Shown: positions 33,949 through 43,398 of the stretch, piece by piece
How the letters are laid out: each line of letters begins with the position of its first letter
Numbering within the stretch: the first letter of the stretch is position 1
Assembly: GCA_025360005.1 (NCBI GenBank)
Contig: JANYDA010000034.1
Span: 1 to 64,000, forward strand
From: Fibrobacteria bacterium
GTDB taxonomy: Bacteria; Fibrobacterota; Fibrobacteria; UBA11236
Length of the DNA: 64,000 bases
Direction of reading: 5' to 3'
The notes under the pieces: generated by a model
Told to the model about the DNA's origin: nothing
What the model saw: the letters and a program-made list of their open reading frames with translations, nothing else
The model's database searches: none
Made by a program: the position numbers and the translations under genes

Positions 33949-35031
33949 ATGGCGTCGGAAGCCGATAGTCGCAAGGTCAGATTGGGGTTGGCGGCGGTGG
34001 TCACCGCATCCATCCTGTTCTCGGCCAAGTCCGTATTCTACAAGATCTGTTTCCGCTACGGTACAACGCCCGTAGCCCTACAGACCCTGCGCGGACTGTT
34101 TTCCCTGCCGTTCTACCTGTGGCCTTTCTTGGCGCTGCGTTTCCGCGCGCCCGACAAACGGCCCGCTCCCATGCGCGGCAAGGACATGCTCATCATCGCC
34201 TGGTTGGGGTTTTCCGGCTACTACCTGGCCAGCATCTTCGATATGGTGGGCTTGCAGTACGTCTCGGCCGGCATGGAACGGCTCATCCTCTATGTCTATC
34301 CCACCTTGGTGGTGCTGTTTTCCGCTTGGATTTTCCGGAAGAAGATCCCGCGCGCGCTGCTTGCGCCGCTGTTGTTGACTTATGCCGGCATCGCCCTTTC
34401 CTTCGGGGGTGAAACGGGCGGCGTAGCGGCCGGAAGCCGGCCCTATTATGGCGGAGGCCTGGTATTCCTGAGCGCGTTGTTCTACGCGTTGTTCCTGGTA
34501 TGGCAGGGGCGGATGGTCCATCGTTACGGGCCGCAGCGCCTGGCGGCCGGTTGCATGATGGTTTCCTCGGCCTGCGTATTCGCGCAGTTCCTGGCGTGTT
34601 ACCCCCTGCATGCCTTGCTCCAGCCGAAGCCCGTGATGTGGATGGCTTTCCTCACCTCCGTGTTCTGCAACGTGGTGCCCGTCTACCTCTATGGCTACGG
34701 CGTGCAATGGGTGGGGGCGGGCAGGGCCGCCGTGGTGAGCGGGGTGGGACCGGTCTCGACCATGGTGCTGGCCGGTTTACTGCTGGGCGAACGTCCCGGC
34801 ATCCCGCAATTGGCCGGATTGGCCCTGGTGGTGTTCGGGACGTTGCGGCTGGGAATGGTGAAGGGCGTCGCGAAGGAAACCGCGAAGGAAAAAGCGAAGC
34901 CCGATGCGGATCAGGGCGCGGGCGCCGGTTCCCCGTCTCCGGATGCCTCCGGTTCCCGCATTCCCGACCCAGTACCTTCCATGTTACCTGTCCCCGCCGC
35001 GGCAGATCGGGAAGGGCGCGGTTTCACGTAG
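33949..35031 (+). CDS. EamA/DMT-superfamily transporter
   Basis: A 360-residue protein from ATG 33949 (AAAGGAG upstream). Ten membrane segments in two EamA halves: 'FSAKSVFYKICFRYGTTPVA', 'YLASIFDMVGLQYVSAGMER', 'ALFYALFLVWQGRMVHRYGP', 'GAGRAAVVSGVGPVSTMVLA'. Members export amino acids, nucleosides or other small molecules, and the substrate cannot be told from sequence. A Lys/Ala/Pro-rich tail of about 55 residues overlaps the convergent gene at 34911. Expression is probably controlled by the attenuator immediately upstream. Confidence 0.85.
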   Translation: MASEADSRKVRLGLAAVVTASILFSAKSVFYKICFRYGTTPVALQTLRGLFSLPFYLWPFLALRFRAPDKRPAPMRGKDMLIIAWLGFSGYYLASIFDMVGLQYVSAGMERLILYVYPTLVVLFSAWIFRKKIPRALLAPLLLTYAGIALSFGGETGGVAAGSRPYYGGGLVFLSALFYALFLVWQGRMVHRYGPQRLAAGCMMVSSACVFAQFLACYPLHALLQPKPVMWMAFLTSVFCNVVPVYLYGYGVQWVGAGRAAVVSGVGPVSTMVLAGLLLGERPGIPQLAGLALVVFGTLRLGMVKGVAKETAKEKAKPDADQGAGAGSPSPDASGSRIPDPVPSMLPVPAAADREGRGFT

Positions 35032-35351
35032 GCGCGTAAGGACCAGCCCGCCATCGCGGCCAGCCCCCCCATACCGCCGCCGATCAAGCCGGTGGCCGCC
35101 AGGAGGAAAACGCCCGCGGGAAAATGGAATATCCCCGCGACTCGATGGGACAGCAGATGGTGGTTACGCCAGTCCAGGAATCCGGCCAGCGCCGCCCAGG
35201 CCAAGCCCGCGCCCGCGAATCCGGAGAGGAAGGCGGACCCGGCCCGCCGCGGCAGTAACGCGCCTACTAGGTAGGCCGCCGCCGCCGGCCACCACCAGGG
35301 AAAGAAGAATCCGCCCAGCAGGGAAGCCGCGAACAGGATCAGGATGGCCAT
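34911..35351 (-). CDS. Small membrane protein downstream of the penicillin acylase
   Basis: A 146-residue protein; ATG 35351 lies one base after the acylase stop, so translation is likely coupled. Four hydrophobic segments (ILILFAASLLGGFFFPWW, AAAYLVGALLP, LSGFAGAGLAWAALAGFLDW, GVFLLAATGLIGGGMGGLAA) with a central RNHHLLSHR. The C-terminal 40 residues overlap the 3' end of the EamA gene on the other strand by 121 bases, so one of the two tails may be non-essential sequence. Function unknown. Confidence 0.6.
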   Translation of the reverse strand: MAILILFAASLLGGFFFPWWWPAAAAYLVGALLPRRAGSAFLSGFAGAGLAWAALAGFLDWRNHHLLSHRVAGIFHFPAGVFLLAATGLIGGGMGGLAAMAGWSLRAYVKPRPSRSAAAGTGNMEGTGSGMREPEASGDGEPAPAP

Positions 35352-35352
35352 A

Positions 35353-37872
35353 TCATTTCCCCCTCAGTTGCAGGCGATAGGCGGTCTCGCCGTTTTGCGA
35401 GCCGGGCGTGGTGAGGAAGGTCAGGGGATAATACCTGCCCGCGGCCCAATCCGCGATGAACTCCGCATAGTGGGCGGAGCCGGGGTTTCCCGATTGCCCG
35501 CCCGGATAAATGCCGAAGCCGCGGGGTTCCTTTTCCATGGCGACCACCATGCGCCAGGAGGGACCGTGGGCCGTCTTCAAGGCGTTCACGCAATCGGCGC
35601 AGCCGCCCGCCCTCACGTCCAGACTGCTGAATGCATCGATACGGGCCAGGTGGCGGATTTGCACAGGCCGGTAATGGGACCAATCCGGCGTGTGCCGCAA
35701 GGCCGCGCAGGCTTCTCGGAAGGATCGCGCGGCCAGGAAGGCCAGGTTTTCCCGGGACGGGGTGGAAATGTCGTCGAACCATTCCGCGTTCGGCTCCTCC
35801 AGGATCATTTTTTTGGTGCGCTCTTTATCGGGCCATTGGTAATGCACGCTGTCCCCGCCGAACTCATCCGCCCAGATGGAGCGGTAGAGAAGGCTCCACC
35901 ATTTGTCGAACAGGGCCGGCGCGCGGTTGCCGGCGGCATGCCGGAAATCCCAGGCCGCCAACTTCGCGCGGGCGGAGGAGTCTTCCGCGGAAAAACGGGC
36001 CTGGGCGGTTTTCGCCAGCAATGCGGGCAGCAGATCCGCGGCTTGCGTATCAAAGTCGTCCAGCATGATGGCGAAGGCTCCCTCCGGCGTCAGGGAATCG
36101 CTTTCGGAAACCAGTTGCCCAAGCCGCTTGGCCCTGGGGCCATTGAGGTATTGGGCGCCCAGGTAAAAGGGATAGGTGGTGTCCGCGGGGGATTGGTTGG
36201 CCGAGAACAGCCAACCCTGGACGGGATTCCTGGCAGCCGGATCTGCCGTGCGGGGCAGCCAACCGGACCAATCGTTGCCGGGTTGCGAACCGTCCAGGAT
36301 GAAGCGGCCCTGGCCCTTCCACTTGCGGGGGAAAAGCCCGTGATGGAAAAGCGCGATATCGCCGGACACGGAAGCGAAGGCGAAATTCTGCGACGGGCAA
36401 TGGAACGGTTCCAGGGACGCGGCGAATTCATCGTACCCGCCCGCTTTCATGATGCGCAGGTAGGCCAGCAATTCATCGGAAGGATCCAAGGCCAGCCAGC
36501 GCAGCGCGTGCAGGCATGGGACGTTGCGCGACCATGGCTTCTCCTGGCTCTTCAGCACCAAGGGACCCTGATGGGTATAGATCACCGTGTCCAACAAGGT
36601 GGCGCCGCCGCGGACCTTGATGGCTTCGATCACCCGCGTGGTGGGCTTCCATTGTCCCCCGAACAGATACTCGGACAGGGTGCTGTCCTTGAAGGTAATG
36701 CGATACCAATCGAAGACGTCGTCGCCGCCGTTGGTGGAACCCCAAGCTATCTTGCGGTTGAAACCGATGAGTACGGCCGGGGCGCCGGGCAGGGAGACCC
36801 CGTAAACGCTGAGCCCGGGGGCGGACAATTGGATTTCGTACCAGATGGAAGGCAGACCCAGATCCAGATGGGGGTCATTGGCCAGGATGGGGTAACCGCC
36901 GCGTGTCCGGCTCCCGGCCACCACGAAATTGTTGCTGCCGTTCCCGGGATCGGGACGGTTGGCCGGCACAGGAACAGGAACATGGGGCGGCGCGGGCGGA
37001 ACCGCCGAGCGCGGAGCGGAGACCGAATCCGGGATCTGCAGCAAGCGGGTTCCCGCCCGAATCGCTGCGGCGGAATCGCCGGTTCGCGCGGCGGGCGGCA
37101 GTGAAGCCGGCGCGGCCGTGGCGGTATCCCAGGGCGTCCCGGCAGGTATCACGGGAGTTACCTCGGGATCGCGCAGAGGAAAATAACGGCCCACGAAGTC
37201 CCGGCCCAGCTTGGCCAGGGTATTGCTCAAGGGCAAATCGTCCCCGCCGCCGGAGAGGGTCCATTGCAGGTTCTTGACCATCAGGAGGGTGTTCACCGGG
37301 GACCAGCGCCGGGGGGCATAGTCCAACAGTTTGTATTCGATGGGATATTCGCCCGGCCGCAAATCCCCTATCCAGGCATTGACCCCGTCCGCGTAGGCTT
37401 GGGAAGCCTCCCAGGATTCCCCGTCCTTCTTGGCCAGGTCCACGGCCTTTTCAGCGGCCTGCAGCAGGCCCAGCCGGCGCTGGAATTTATCATACTCCGC
37501 CAGATCCGGCCCCAGGATTTCCGCCAGCCGGCCGGCGGCCGCCAGGCTCTGGATCTCCATTTGCCACAACCTGTCCCGCGCCGTGACGTAGCCTTGCGCG
37601 AAATAGAGATCGTGGGGGTTCTGCGCGAAGATATGCGGGACCCGGCGCCTGTCGAAGACCACGGTAACGGTTTCATAAAGCCCCGGCACCCGCAATTGGC
37701 CGTCCGGCGTCCCGTCCGCTTCCGCGTTGCGCCAGAAGCCGGAGAAGGGATTGCAGAAGCGGCCGAGCGGCGGCAGCGGCCCCAGGCGGGTGCCGAGCGC
37801 GCTCAGGACGAGCAGGAGCAGGGCGCCCATCGCAACGGGTCCGATCCAACCCGGGGTAGGCTTTTGTTTCAT
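35353..37872 (-). CDS. Penicillin acylase family (S45) N-terminal nucleophile hydrolase
   Basis: An 839-residue protein from ATG 37872. A membrane anchor/signal (PVAMGALLLLVLSALG) is followed by the S45 pattern: 'VVFDRRRVPHIFAQNPHDLY', 'FAQGYVTARDRLWQMEIQSL', then after a low-complexity linker the chain-cleavage site 'GNGSNNFVVAGSRTRGG' with Ser313 as the nucleophile, then 'ILANDPHLDLGLPSIWYEIQ' and 'GFNRKIAWGSTNGGDDVFD'. The precursor is expected to self-cleave before Ser313 into alpha and beta chains. Relatives hydrolyse amides such as acyl-homoserine lactones or beta-lactams; the substrate is unknown. Confidence 0.9.
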   Translation of the reverse strand: MKQKPTPGWIGPVAMGALLLLVLSALGTRLGPLPPLGRFCNPFSGFWRNAEADGTPDGQLRVPGLYETVTVVFDRRRVPHIFAQNPHDLYFAQGYVTARDRLWQMEIQSLAAAGRLAEILGPDLAEYDKFQRRLGLLQAAEKAVDLAKKDGESWEASQAYADGVNAWIGDLRPGEYPIEYKLLDYAPRRWSPVNTLLMVKNLQWTLSGGGDDLPLSNTLAKLGRDFVGRYFPLRDPEVTPVIPAGTPWDTATAAPASLPPAARTGDSAAAIRAGTRLLQIPDSVSAPRSAVPPAPPHVPVPVPANRPDPGNGSNNFVVAGSRTRGGYPILANDPHLDLGLPSIWYEIQLSAPGLSVYGVSLPGAPAVLIGFNRKIAWGSTNGGDDVFDWYRITFKDSTLSEYLFGGQWKPTTRVIEAIKVRGGATLLDTVIYTHQGPLVLKSQEKPWSRNVPCLHALRWLALDPSDELLAYLRIMKAGGYDEFAASLEPFHCPSQNFAFASVSGDIALFHHGLFPRKWKGQGRFILDGSQPGNDWSGWLPRTADPAARNPVQGWLFSANQSPADTTYPFYLGAQYLNGPRAKRLGQLVSESDSLTPEGAFAIMLDDFDTQAADLLPALLAKTAQARFSAEDSSARAKLAAWDFRHAAGNRAPALFDKWWSLLYRSIWADEFGGDSVHYQWPDKERTKKMILEEPNAEWFDDISTPSRENLAFLAARSFREACAALRHTPDWSHYRPVQIRHLARIDAFSSLDVRAGGCADCVNALKTAHGPSWRMVVAMEKEPRGFGIYPGGQSGNPGSAHYAEFIADWAAGRYYPLTFLTTPGSQNGETAYRLQLRGK

Positions 37873-37896
37873 GCAGGTTTAATTTAGGTATTGCGC

Positions 37897-39768
37897 TTAC
37901 TTCTTGCGCAATTTCGCGAGCTCATCCGTCCGCTTTTCCATGAAGCGGCAACGCTTGTCGTCGGCTTCGCCGGTGCAATCGGAGAAGCGGCCGAACTTTT
38001 CCCAGGCCGCGACGGCCGCATCCAGCAGTTCCGGCTTCTGTTCGATGTAGGTGTATTGCCCGTCCAGCGCGTTGGCATAAGCGTAAAGCGCGTCCCGCTG
38101 GAAATCGTGCGGGTTGAAGAAAGCGGAATTTCGCAGCACCGTAGCCTTGGCGGAATTGAAATAGGCTTCCAGGCGTTCCTTCGACTCCAGGTACAGCGCC
38201 TGGGCGAAGTATAGCTGGCCCAGATAGGCGTCGATGGCGGGATCATCATAGTCGCGGCGCAGGGATTCCAGAATGGAACGGGCCCTGGTAAGCTGATCCT
38301 TGTGCCGGAAATAAAGGGATGCGCTGCGCAGTTGCGCTTCCAGGTAGGCCTGGCGATCGCCGCCTTTATCCGGCGCGGGGATCAATTCATAGGTGGAGAG
38401 GGCGGCGTTATAATCCTTGGCCGTTTCCGCCTCCACGCCCTTGCCCACCAGGGTGGAAAAGTAGGAATGCAGTTGCGGCGAGGCCGCGAAGCCGTTCATG
38501 AAGCGCCAACTGCGCCAGAAATTGTAGCCGGAAAGGCACAGCGCCGCCAGGGACGCGGCCAGGGCGATGGTGGGGAAGGCGCGGCGGAAGGAATAGGGAA
38601 TGCGCGCGGTGCCGCCGCTGCCCCAGACCCGGAAAGCCCGCAAGCTCACCTGCAGGGATTCCTGGATCTCCGTGGCCGTGCGGGGGCGGAAATCCGGATT
38701 CTTGGCCAGCAGCTTTTCGATCAATTCTTCCGTGAGCGGGGAAATGGCTTCGCGCAGCTTGCGCACGCGCTCGAACTTGCAATCGTCGATCTTCCAGAGC
38801 AGCGAGGCCAGATTGTCCGCCTCGAACGGCCGGCGCCCGGTGCACAATTCGTAAAGCAGCACGCCCAGCGAGAAGAAATCGCTGCGGGCGTCAAGAGCGT
38901 CCCCGTTGATCTGCTCGGGCGACATGTAATGCGGGGTTCCCACTACCGTACCTTGCATGGTACGGGTGTTCACGCTCATGGGCTTGGCCGCGCCGAAATC
39001 CATCAGCTTCACCGTGCCGTTCCCGGTGATCATGATGTTTTCCGGCTTGATGTCCCGGTGCAGGATGCCCTGGATGAGATCGCCGTTGGCATTCTTGATC
39101 TGCACGTTATGGGCGTATTCCAACGCTCCCGTGATCTGGGAGGCCAGCCCCAGGATGTCCGCCTCGCGCACCCGGATATGCGAAGTCAGGTAGGTCCGCA
39201 GGGATTGCCCTTCCACGTATTCCATCTCGATAAAGAACTGCTTGCCGATCTCGCCGGTATCGAACACGCGCAGGATGTTGGGATGATCCAGGCGGGCGGT
39301 GAGCTGCGCCTCCTGCTTGAAACGCTCGAAATTGTCCTCATCCTCCGCCAGCGCCGGTTTCAGGATCTTGATGACCCTGTCCAGGTTGAAGGTGAGGTTG
39401 TGGGCGCGGTAGATGAGGGCGCTCCCGCCTTCGTTGATCTTTTCCAGGATGCGGCAATGGCCCACCATCTGGCCCAGGAAGGGATCGCCGGAAAAGGGAT
39501 CCATGGGGATGCCGCCCGCGAACATGGAGGCGTCCGCCACGTTCATCCGCCCGGTGGCCGGTTCGGGGTCCGCTCCCGTGCCGGCGAAGGATCCGGTTCC
39601 GGAATCGAGGGAAAGGTTGGCGGCGGCGTTGGCGGAAGGAAAGACATGCGTTCCCATGGGGACATTCCGATGCGGGTAGGCGGGCTCGATGGGCGGTAGC
39701 GGCGGATTCGGCGTTCCCTTCCCCAAGGCGCGGGTTTTCATGGTGGTGATGTCCTGATCCTGATCCAT
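37897..39768 (-). CDS. PknB-type Ser/Thr protein kinase with transmembrane segment and repeat tail
   Basis: A 623-residue protein from ATG 39768. A disordered N-terminal 100 residues precede the kinase domain (about 103-370): Gly loop INEGGSALIYRA (first Gly replaced by Asn), VIKILKP lysine, HRDIKPENIM (H237-D239), DFGAAK (D257) and GTPHYMSPEQ. All catalytic residues are present. A membrane segment lies at about 390-410 (PTIALAASLAALCLSGYNFW). The external/periplasmic 200 residues contain TPR-like helices ('AKDYNAALSTYELIPAPD', 'YLGQLYFAQALYLESKERLE'). It lies 24 bases before the acylase gene on the same strand. Confidence 0.92.
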   Translation of the reverse strand: MDQDQDITTMKTRALGKGTPNPPLPPIEPAYPHRNVPMGTHVFPSANAAANLSLDSGTGSFAGTGADPEPATGRMNVADASMFAGGIPMDPFSGDPFLGQMVGHCRILEKINEGGSALIYRAHNLTFNLDRVIKILKPALAEDEDNFERFKQEAQLTARLDHPNILRVFDTGEIGKQFFIEMEYVEGQSLRTYLTSHIRVREADILGLASQITGALEYAHNVQIKNANGDLIQGILHRDIKPENIMITGNGTVKLMDFGAAKPMSVNTRTMQGTVVGTPHYMSPEQINGDALDARSDFFSLGVLLYELCTGRRPFEADNLASLLWKIDDCKFERVRKLREAISPLTEELIEKLLAKNPDFRPRTATEIQESLQVSLRAFRVWGSGGTARIPYSFRRAFPTIALAASLAALCLSGYNFWRSWRFMNGFAASPQLHSYFSTLVGKGVEAETAKDYNAALSTYELIPAPDKGGDRQAYLEAQLRSASLYFRHKDQLTRARSILESLRRDYDDPAIDAYLGQLYFAQALYLESKERLEAYFNSAKATVLRNSAFFNPHDFQRDALYAYANALDGQYTYIEQKPELLDAAVAAWEKFGRFSDCTGEADDKRCRFMEKRTDELAKLRKK

Positions 39769-40090
39769 AGCCGCTCGCTTAATCCGCTTAACCTGAATAG
39801 GACCGCCATGCCGACGGCCGGTGACAATGGGAAAACTAGTATACAACTGGGGCGAAAGGAAAACCCGGCGGCATTGCCGGGGGGAATTTCCTTCCCGTTT
39901 TTTCAAGGATTTGCGCCGCGCCTGGAGCGGGAAATGTCTTCACAACGGCCTATCCGGCACGCGGGATTTATTTATGGATTGGGAAGGAAGCGTTTCCCCC
40001 GGGTACTTATCTTGATGGGGATGGCCGGCATCCGGAAACTTCCGGAAACTTTCGCAATGAAGGCGGTTTTCCGGTGAAGAGGGCGGCGAT
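39769..40090. other. Divergent intergenic region between kinase and epimerase genes
   Basis: About 320 bases. It should contain promoters for both directions, but no consensus boxes stand out. It holds a tandem direct repeat of TCCGGAAACT at 40031-40050 just upstream of the epimerase gene. Confidence 0.5.
40031..40050. repeat. Tandem TCCGGAAACT repeat
   Basis: Two adjacent exact copies of the ten-base unit TCCGGAAACT, about 40 bases before the TTG start at 40091, followed by a related TTTTCCGG. May be an operator or chance. Confidence 0.45.
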
Positions 40091-41065
40091 TTGATTTTGG
40101 TGACGGGCGGAGCCGGCAACATGGGACGTAGGCTGGCGGCGGCCCTGGCCGCGCTTGGGCTGGAGGTCCGCATTCTTTGCCTGCCTCATGAACAACCGAC
40201 CATGGAGGCGTTCTTCGCCGGAAGCGGGCCGGGACCGCAGGGTGCCAGCAAGGCCGGAAAAGTCTCCATCGTCATCGGGGACATTACCCGGAAAGAATCC
40301 CTTGCCCCGGGACTGCAAGGTGTGGAGACGGTATTCCACCTGGCCGCCGTTCTCTTGGCCCCGGGCCGGCCGGAGATATTTCAAAGCGTCAATGCGGACG
40401 GGACGCGCAACCTGATGGAAGCGTCGCAGGCCGCGGGAGCGGGGCATTTCATTTATGTGTCATCCATTTCCGTGGAGTATCCGCGTTCCAACGCCTATTC
40501 CCGGTCCAAGGCGCAAGGCGAAACCTGGGTCAAGGCCTCCCGCATCCCTTATACCATAGTGCGGCCTTGCCTGGCTTATGCGGACGGGGGGGCGCTGGAG
40601 TTCATGGGATTCGTGGATCATTTGCGGCGCGGCCCCATCGTCCTATTGCCCGCCGGCGGACGGGCGCTGAAAAGCCCCGTGCACATCGACGATCTGGTGG
40701 CGGGCCTGTCGGCTTTGCCCGGCAACCCCAAGGCTTTCGGGAAGACCTATGCCTTTTCGGGCGGGGAGATATTGAGCCTAAGGCGAATGGCGTCCCTGGT
40801 GACGGCGCATATGGGGCGGCCCAAACCCATCGTGGGCGTGCCGGCCTGGATTTGTCTTCTGGGCCTGGGCGCGCTTTGGCTGCTGGAGAAAGCCACGGGA
40901 AGGAAAAGCGCCTTCACCTTCCAGACCTACACCGGATTGATCCAGGATGCCGCGCCTTCCCATCTCGCTGCGGCCCAGGACCTGGGCTATCGCCCGCGCG
41001 GCTTCCGGGAAGGCTTGGCCGGGCTGGTTTCCTTGCGCGGCGTGCTGGGGAAATGCCCCCGGTGA
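40091..41065 (+). CDS. NAD-dependent epimerase/dehydratase (extended SDR)
   Basis: A 324-residue protein from TTG 40091, with GAAGAGGGCGG upstream. The N-terminal NAD motif 'ILVTGGAGNMGRRLAAAL', 'GDITRKESLAPGLQGVETVF', 'HLAAVLLAP' and catalytic 'YSRSKAQGE' are those of sugar-nucleotide or sterol-like extended SDRs. The late 'PAWICLLGLGALWLLEKATG' segment is hydrophobic and may associate with membrane, as in the 3-beta-HSD/isomerase branch. It is coupled to the glycosyltransferase gene (overlap 41053-41065), suggesting a lipid-linked sugar modification. Confidence 0.8.
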   Translation: MILVTGGAGNMGRRLAAALAALGLEVRILCLPHEQPTMEAFFAGSGPGPQGASKAGKVSIVIGDITRKESLAPGLQGVETVFHLAAVLLAPGRPEIFQSVNADGTRNLMEASQAAGAGHFIYVSSISVEYPRSNAYSRSKAQGETWVKASRIPYTIVRPCLAYADGGALEFMGFVDHLRRGPIVLLPAGGRALKSPVHIDDLVAGLSALPGNPKAFGKTYAFSGGEILSLRRMASLVTAHMGRPKPIVGVPAWICLLGLGALWLLEKATGRKSAFTFQTYTGLIQDAAPSHLAAAQDLGYRPRGFREGLAGLVSLRGVLGKCPR

Positions 41066-41793
41066 ACGCCGCCGCCCTCAGCATTTTCATCCCCGCTTAT
41101 AATGCGGCCGCCACCTTGCCGGACGTGCTCAAACGCATTCCCGGAGATCTGTGGCGGGATATCGGCTCGGTCACCGTCATCGACGACGGTAGCGCGGATG
41201 ATACCTCCGGAACCGTTACGCGGCTGATGGGGGAATATCCCAAGCTCGCCTTGCACCGCTTGGGGAGCAACCGCGGGTACGGGCAGGCGGTGCGCCGCGG
41301 GCTGGCCTTCTGCCGGGAGAACGGCAGCGAATTCGGCGTCTGCCTGCATGCGGACGGCCAGTATCCTCCGGAAAAGCTGGCGCAATTCCTGGAGCATATG
41401 CGCCGCCATCGCCTGGACATATTGCAGGGATCCCGTCACTTGCAGGGTACGGCGCGGGCGGGCGGCATGCCGGTCTACAAGATCATCGCGGGCCGGATGC
41501 TGACCTGGATGGAAAACCTCTGTTTCGGTCTGGACTTGAGCGATTACCATTCCGGCTTCCTCATGTACAGCCAAAAGGCGCTGCGCGGAATCCCTTTCGA
41601 TGGGCTCAGCGGGTATTTCGATTTCGATTTGGAGGTCATCGCCTGCGCGCGCGCGCGCGGCATGCGCATCGCGGAGCTGGGCATTCCCACCCGCTACGCG
41701 GGGGAGAAATCCCACCTGAATCCGGTCAAATACGGGTTGCGGGTCCTGCGGGTGATGCTCCGGTACCGGCTGGGGCGCTACGCGGCGCCTTGA
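41053..41793 (+). CDS. GT2-family glycosyltransferase (polyprenyl-phosphate type)
   Basis: A 246-residue protein. ATG 41053 overlaps the preceding gene by 13 bases; GTG 41062 (GTGA overlap) is an equally plausible start. Motifs: 'LSIFIPAYNAAATLPDVLKR', 'VTVIDDGSADDTSG', 'GVCLHADGQYPPEKL' (the DxD-like site) and 'DYHSGFLMYSQKAL'. It resembles DPM1/DPMS-type enzymes that place a hexose on polyprenyl phosphate. No membrane segments, so it is cytoplasmic or peripheral. Confidence 0.88.
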   Translation: MPPVNAAALSIFIPAYNAAATLPDVLKRIPGDLWRDIGSVTVIDDGSADDTSGTVTRLMGEYPKLALHRLGSNRGYGQAVRRGLAFCRENGSEFGVCLHADGQYPPEKLAQFLEHMRRHRLDILQGSRHLQGTARAGGMPVYKIIAGRMLTWMENLCFGLDLSDYHSGFLMYSQKALRGIPFDGLSGYFDFDLEVIACARARGMRIAELGIPTRYAGEKSHLNPVKYGLRVLRVMLRYRLGRYAAP

Positions 41794-41826
41794 CGGCCGC
41801 GCGGCGGGCAATGCCATAATGGGGAC

Positions 41827-42840
41827 ATGAGCGCGAACTCCCGTATTCCCGCGGCCCTGTGCGGCAACGAAGCCTGGCAATTGGATCGCGTTTACGGAAA
41901 AGGGCGGCGGGAAAGGCTGGCCGCCGCAGCCGATCTCTTCCCGGAAACCGTGAGCGCGGCCGGCTTCGCCCGGCAATCCGCATCGTTGCGGAATATCGAA
42001 GTCCTTTTTTCCACCTGGGGAATGGATGAGGCGCTGGCGCATCTGGCGGCGGAGCTTCCCAAGTTGCAGGCATTCTTCTACGCGGCGGGAAGCGTGCGCC
42101 ATTTCGCCGCGCCCTTGCTCGAAAGGGGGATTATCGTGGTCAGCGCTTGGGCCGCCAACGCCGTGCCCGTGGCCCAATTCACAGTCTCGCAAATCCAATT
42201 GGCCCTGAAGGGTTATTTCCGCAACGTCAGGGAAGCGCGCCTCCCGTCCAACCGCGGCCGCGTCTTGGCCGCGGGTGCCCCCGGCATCTGGGAAGAAACC
42301 GTGGCCTTGCTGGGCTGCGGCATGGCGGGCCGCGCCGTAGCGGAGCGGTTACGTCCGCTGGGATTGGACCTGCTGGCATTCGATCCTTACCTGTCCGACG
42401 CGGATGCCGCGGGCCTGGGCGTACGCAAGGTTTCCCTCGCGGACGCCTTTTCCACGGCCTATGTGGTCAGCAACCATTTGGCGGATTTGCCGCCCACGCG
42501 CGGGCTGCTGACGCGCCGGCATTTCGAGTCCATGCGCCCGGGCGCGGCTTTCATCAACACCGGGCGGGGAGCCACCGTGGCGGAAGCGGATCTGGCCGCG
42601 GTGCTGGCGATCCGCCCGGACCTGACCGCGCTGCTGGACGTGACCTATCCGGAACCGCCGCCCGCGGATTCGCCCTGGTATCGGCTGGAAAACGTCCAGT
42701 TGAGCACCCATATCGCGGGATCGAGCGGCAATGAGGTGGTGCGGATGGCGGATTGCTGCCTGGACGAGTTCGCGGCCTGGCGGAGCGGCGCCCCGTTGAC
42801 CTACCAGGTCACGCGCGCGATGCTGGAGAAGATGGCATGA
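41827..42840 (+). CDS. D-isomer-specific 2-hydroxyacid dehydrogenase-like protein
   Basis: A 337-residue protein from ATG 41827 (GGGG upstream). The NAD domain shows 'VALLGCGMAGRAVAERL', 'VVSNHLADLPPTRGLL', 'GAAFINTGRGATVAEADL' (catalytic Arg), 'LLDVTYPEPPPADSPW' (Glu) and 'STHIAGSSGNEV' (His), so the Arg-Glu-His set is complete. The N-terminal substrate domain is divergent. The substrate is unknown; relatives are often found with sugar catabolism genes. Confidence 0.88.
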   Translation: MSANSRIPAALCGNEAWQLDRVYGKGRRERLAAAADLFPETVSAAGFARQSASLRNIEVLFSTWGMDEALAHLAAELPKLQAFFYAAGSVRHFAAPLLERGIIVVSAWAANAVPVAQFTVSQIQLALKGYFRNVREARLPSNRGRVLAAGAPGIWEETVALLGCGMAGRAVAERLRPLGLDLLAFDPYLSDADAAGLGVRKVSLADAFSTAYVVSNHLADLPPTRGLLTRRHFESMRPGAAFINTGRGATVAEADLAAVLAIRPDLTALLDVTYPEPPPADSPWYRLENVQLSTHIAGSSGNEVVRMADCCLDEFAAWRSGAPLTYQVTRAMLEKMA

Positions 42841-42874
42841 GGCCGGCAAGCTTCCAACCCGGAGGGCTTACGCC

Positions 42875-43369
42875 ATGGGCCTGAAAACCTGCTTCGGTTG
42901 CTTGGCAGCATGCTTGATCATATGGCTGGCCGCCTGCGCCACCGGTAACGACGAGGATACCCTGCGTTCGGTTCCCTTGGCGGAGACCGCCCTGATCGGC
43001 GGCTATGATCTGGTCGATTACCTTTTCGAGTACGGGGATGGCGCGCGCTTGGATCCGTTCGTCCTCAAGATCACCGGCACCTTGTCCATCGGCGCCGACA
43101 GCGCCTATCTGGAAAGCATCCGGGTAGGGAACGATTCCACGCCCACCAAAGGGAAGATCACGCAAGTGAAGCTGAACGGAAACAGGGATGGGGGCGAACT
43201 CCGCTTGACCCTGGATGGTTCCGATTCCGCCGCGGGTACCAGCGTTTTCTCTTTCCGGCACGATACCTTGATGCTGGTGACCGAGGTTTCCAAGCAACGC
43301 GATGTTGCCAAGAAAGGCTTCCGCGAAACGGCCTACTATTTGCCTCGGCCCGCGCCGCCGGGGGGCTGA
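42875..43369 (+). CDS. Small lipoprotein of unknown function
   Basis: A 164-residue protein from ATG 42875 with GGAGGG ten bases upstream. Signal and lipobox (LIIWLAACATG). The rest is beta-rich (LDPFVLKITGTLSIGADSAY, LRLTLDGSDSAAGTSVFSFR), resembling a small beta-sandwich or lipocalin-like lipoprotein. No family recognised. Confidence 0.55.
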   Translation: MGLKTCFGCLAACLIIWLAACATGNDEDTLRSVPLAETALIGGYDLVDYLFEYGDGARLDPFVLKITGTLSIGADSAYLESIRVGNDSTPTKGKITQVKLNGNRDGGELRLTLDGSDSAAGTSVFSFRHDTLMLVTEVSKQRDVAKKGFRETAYYLPRPAPPGG

Positions 43370-43398
43370 CCCGGTCGCGTCCGAATTCCGGATCCCGC

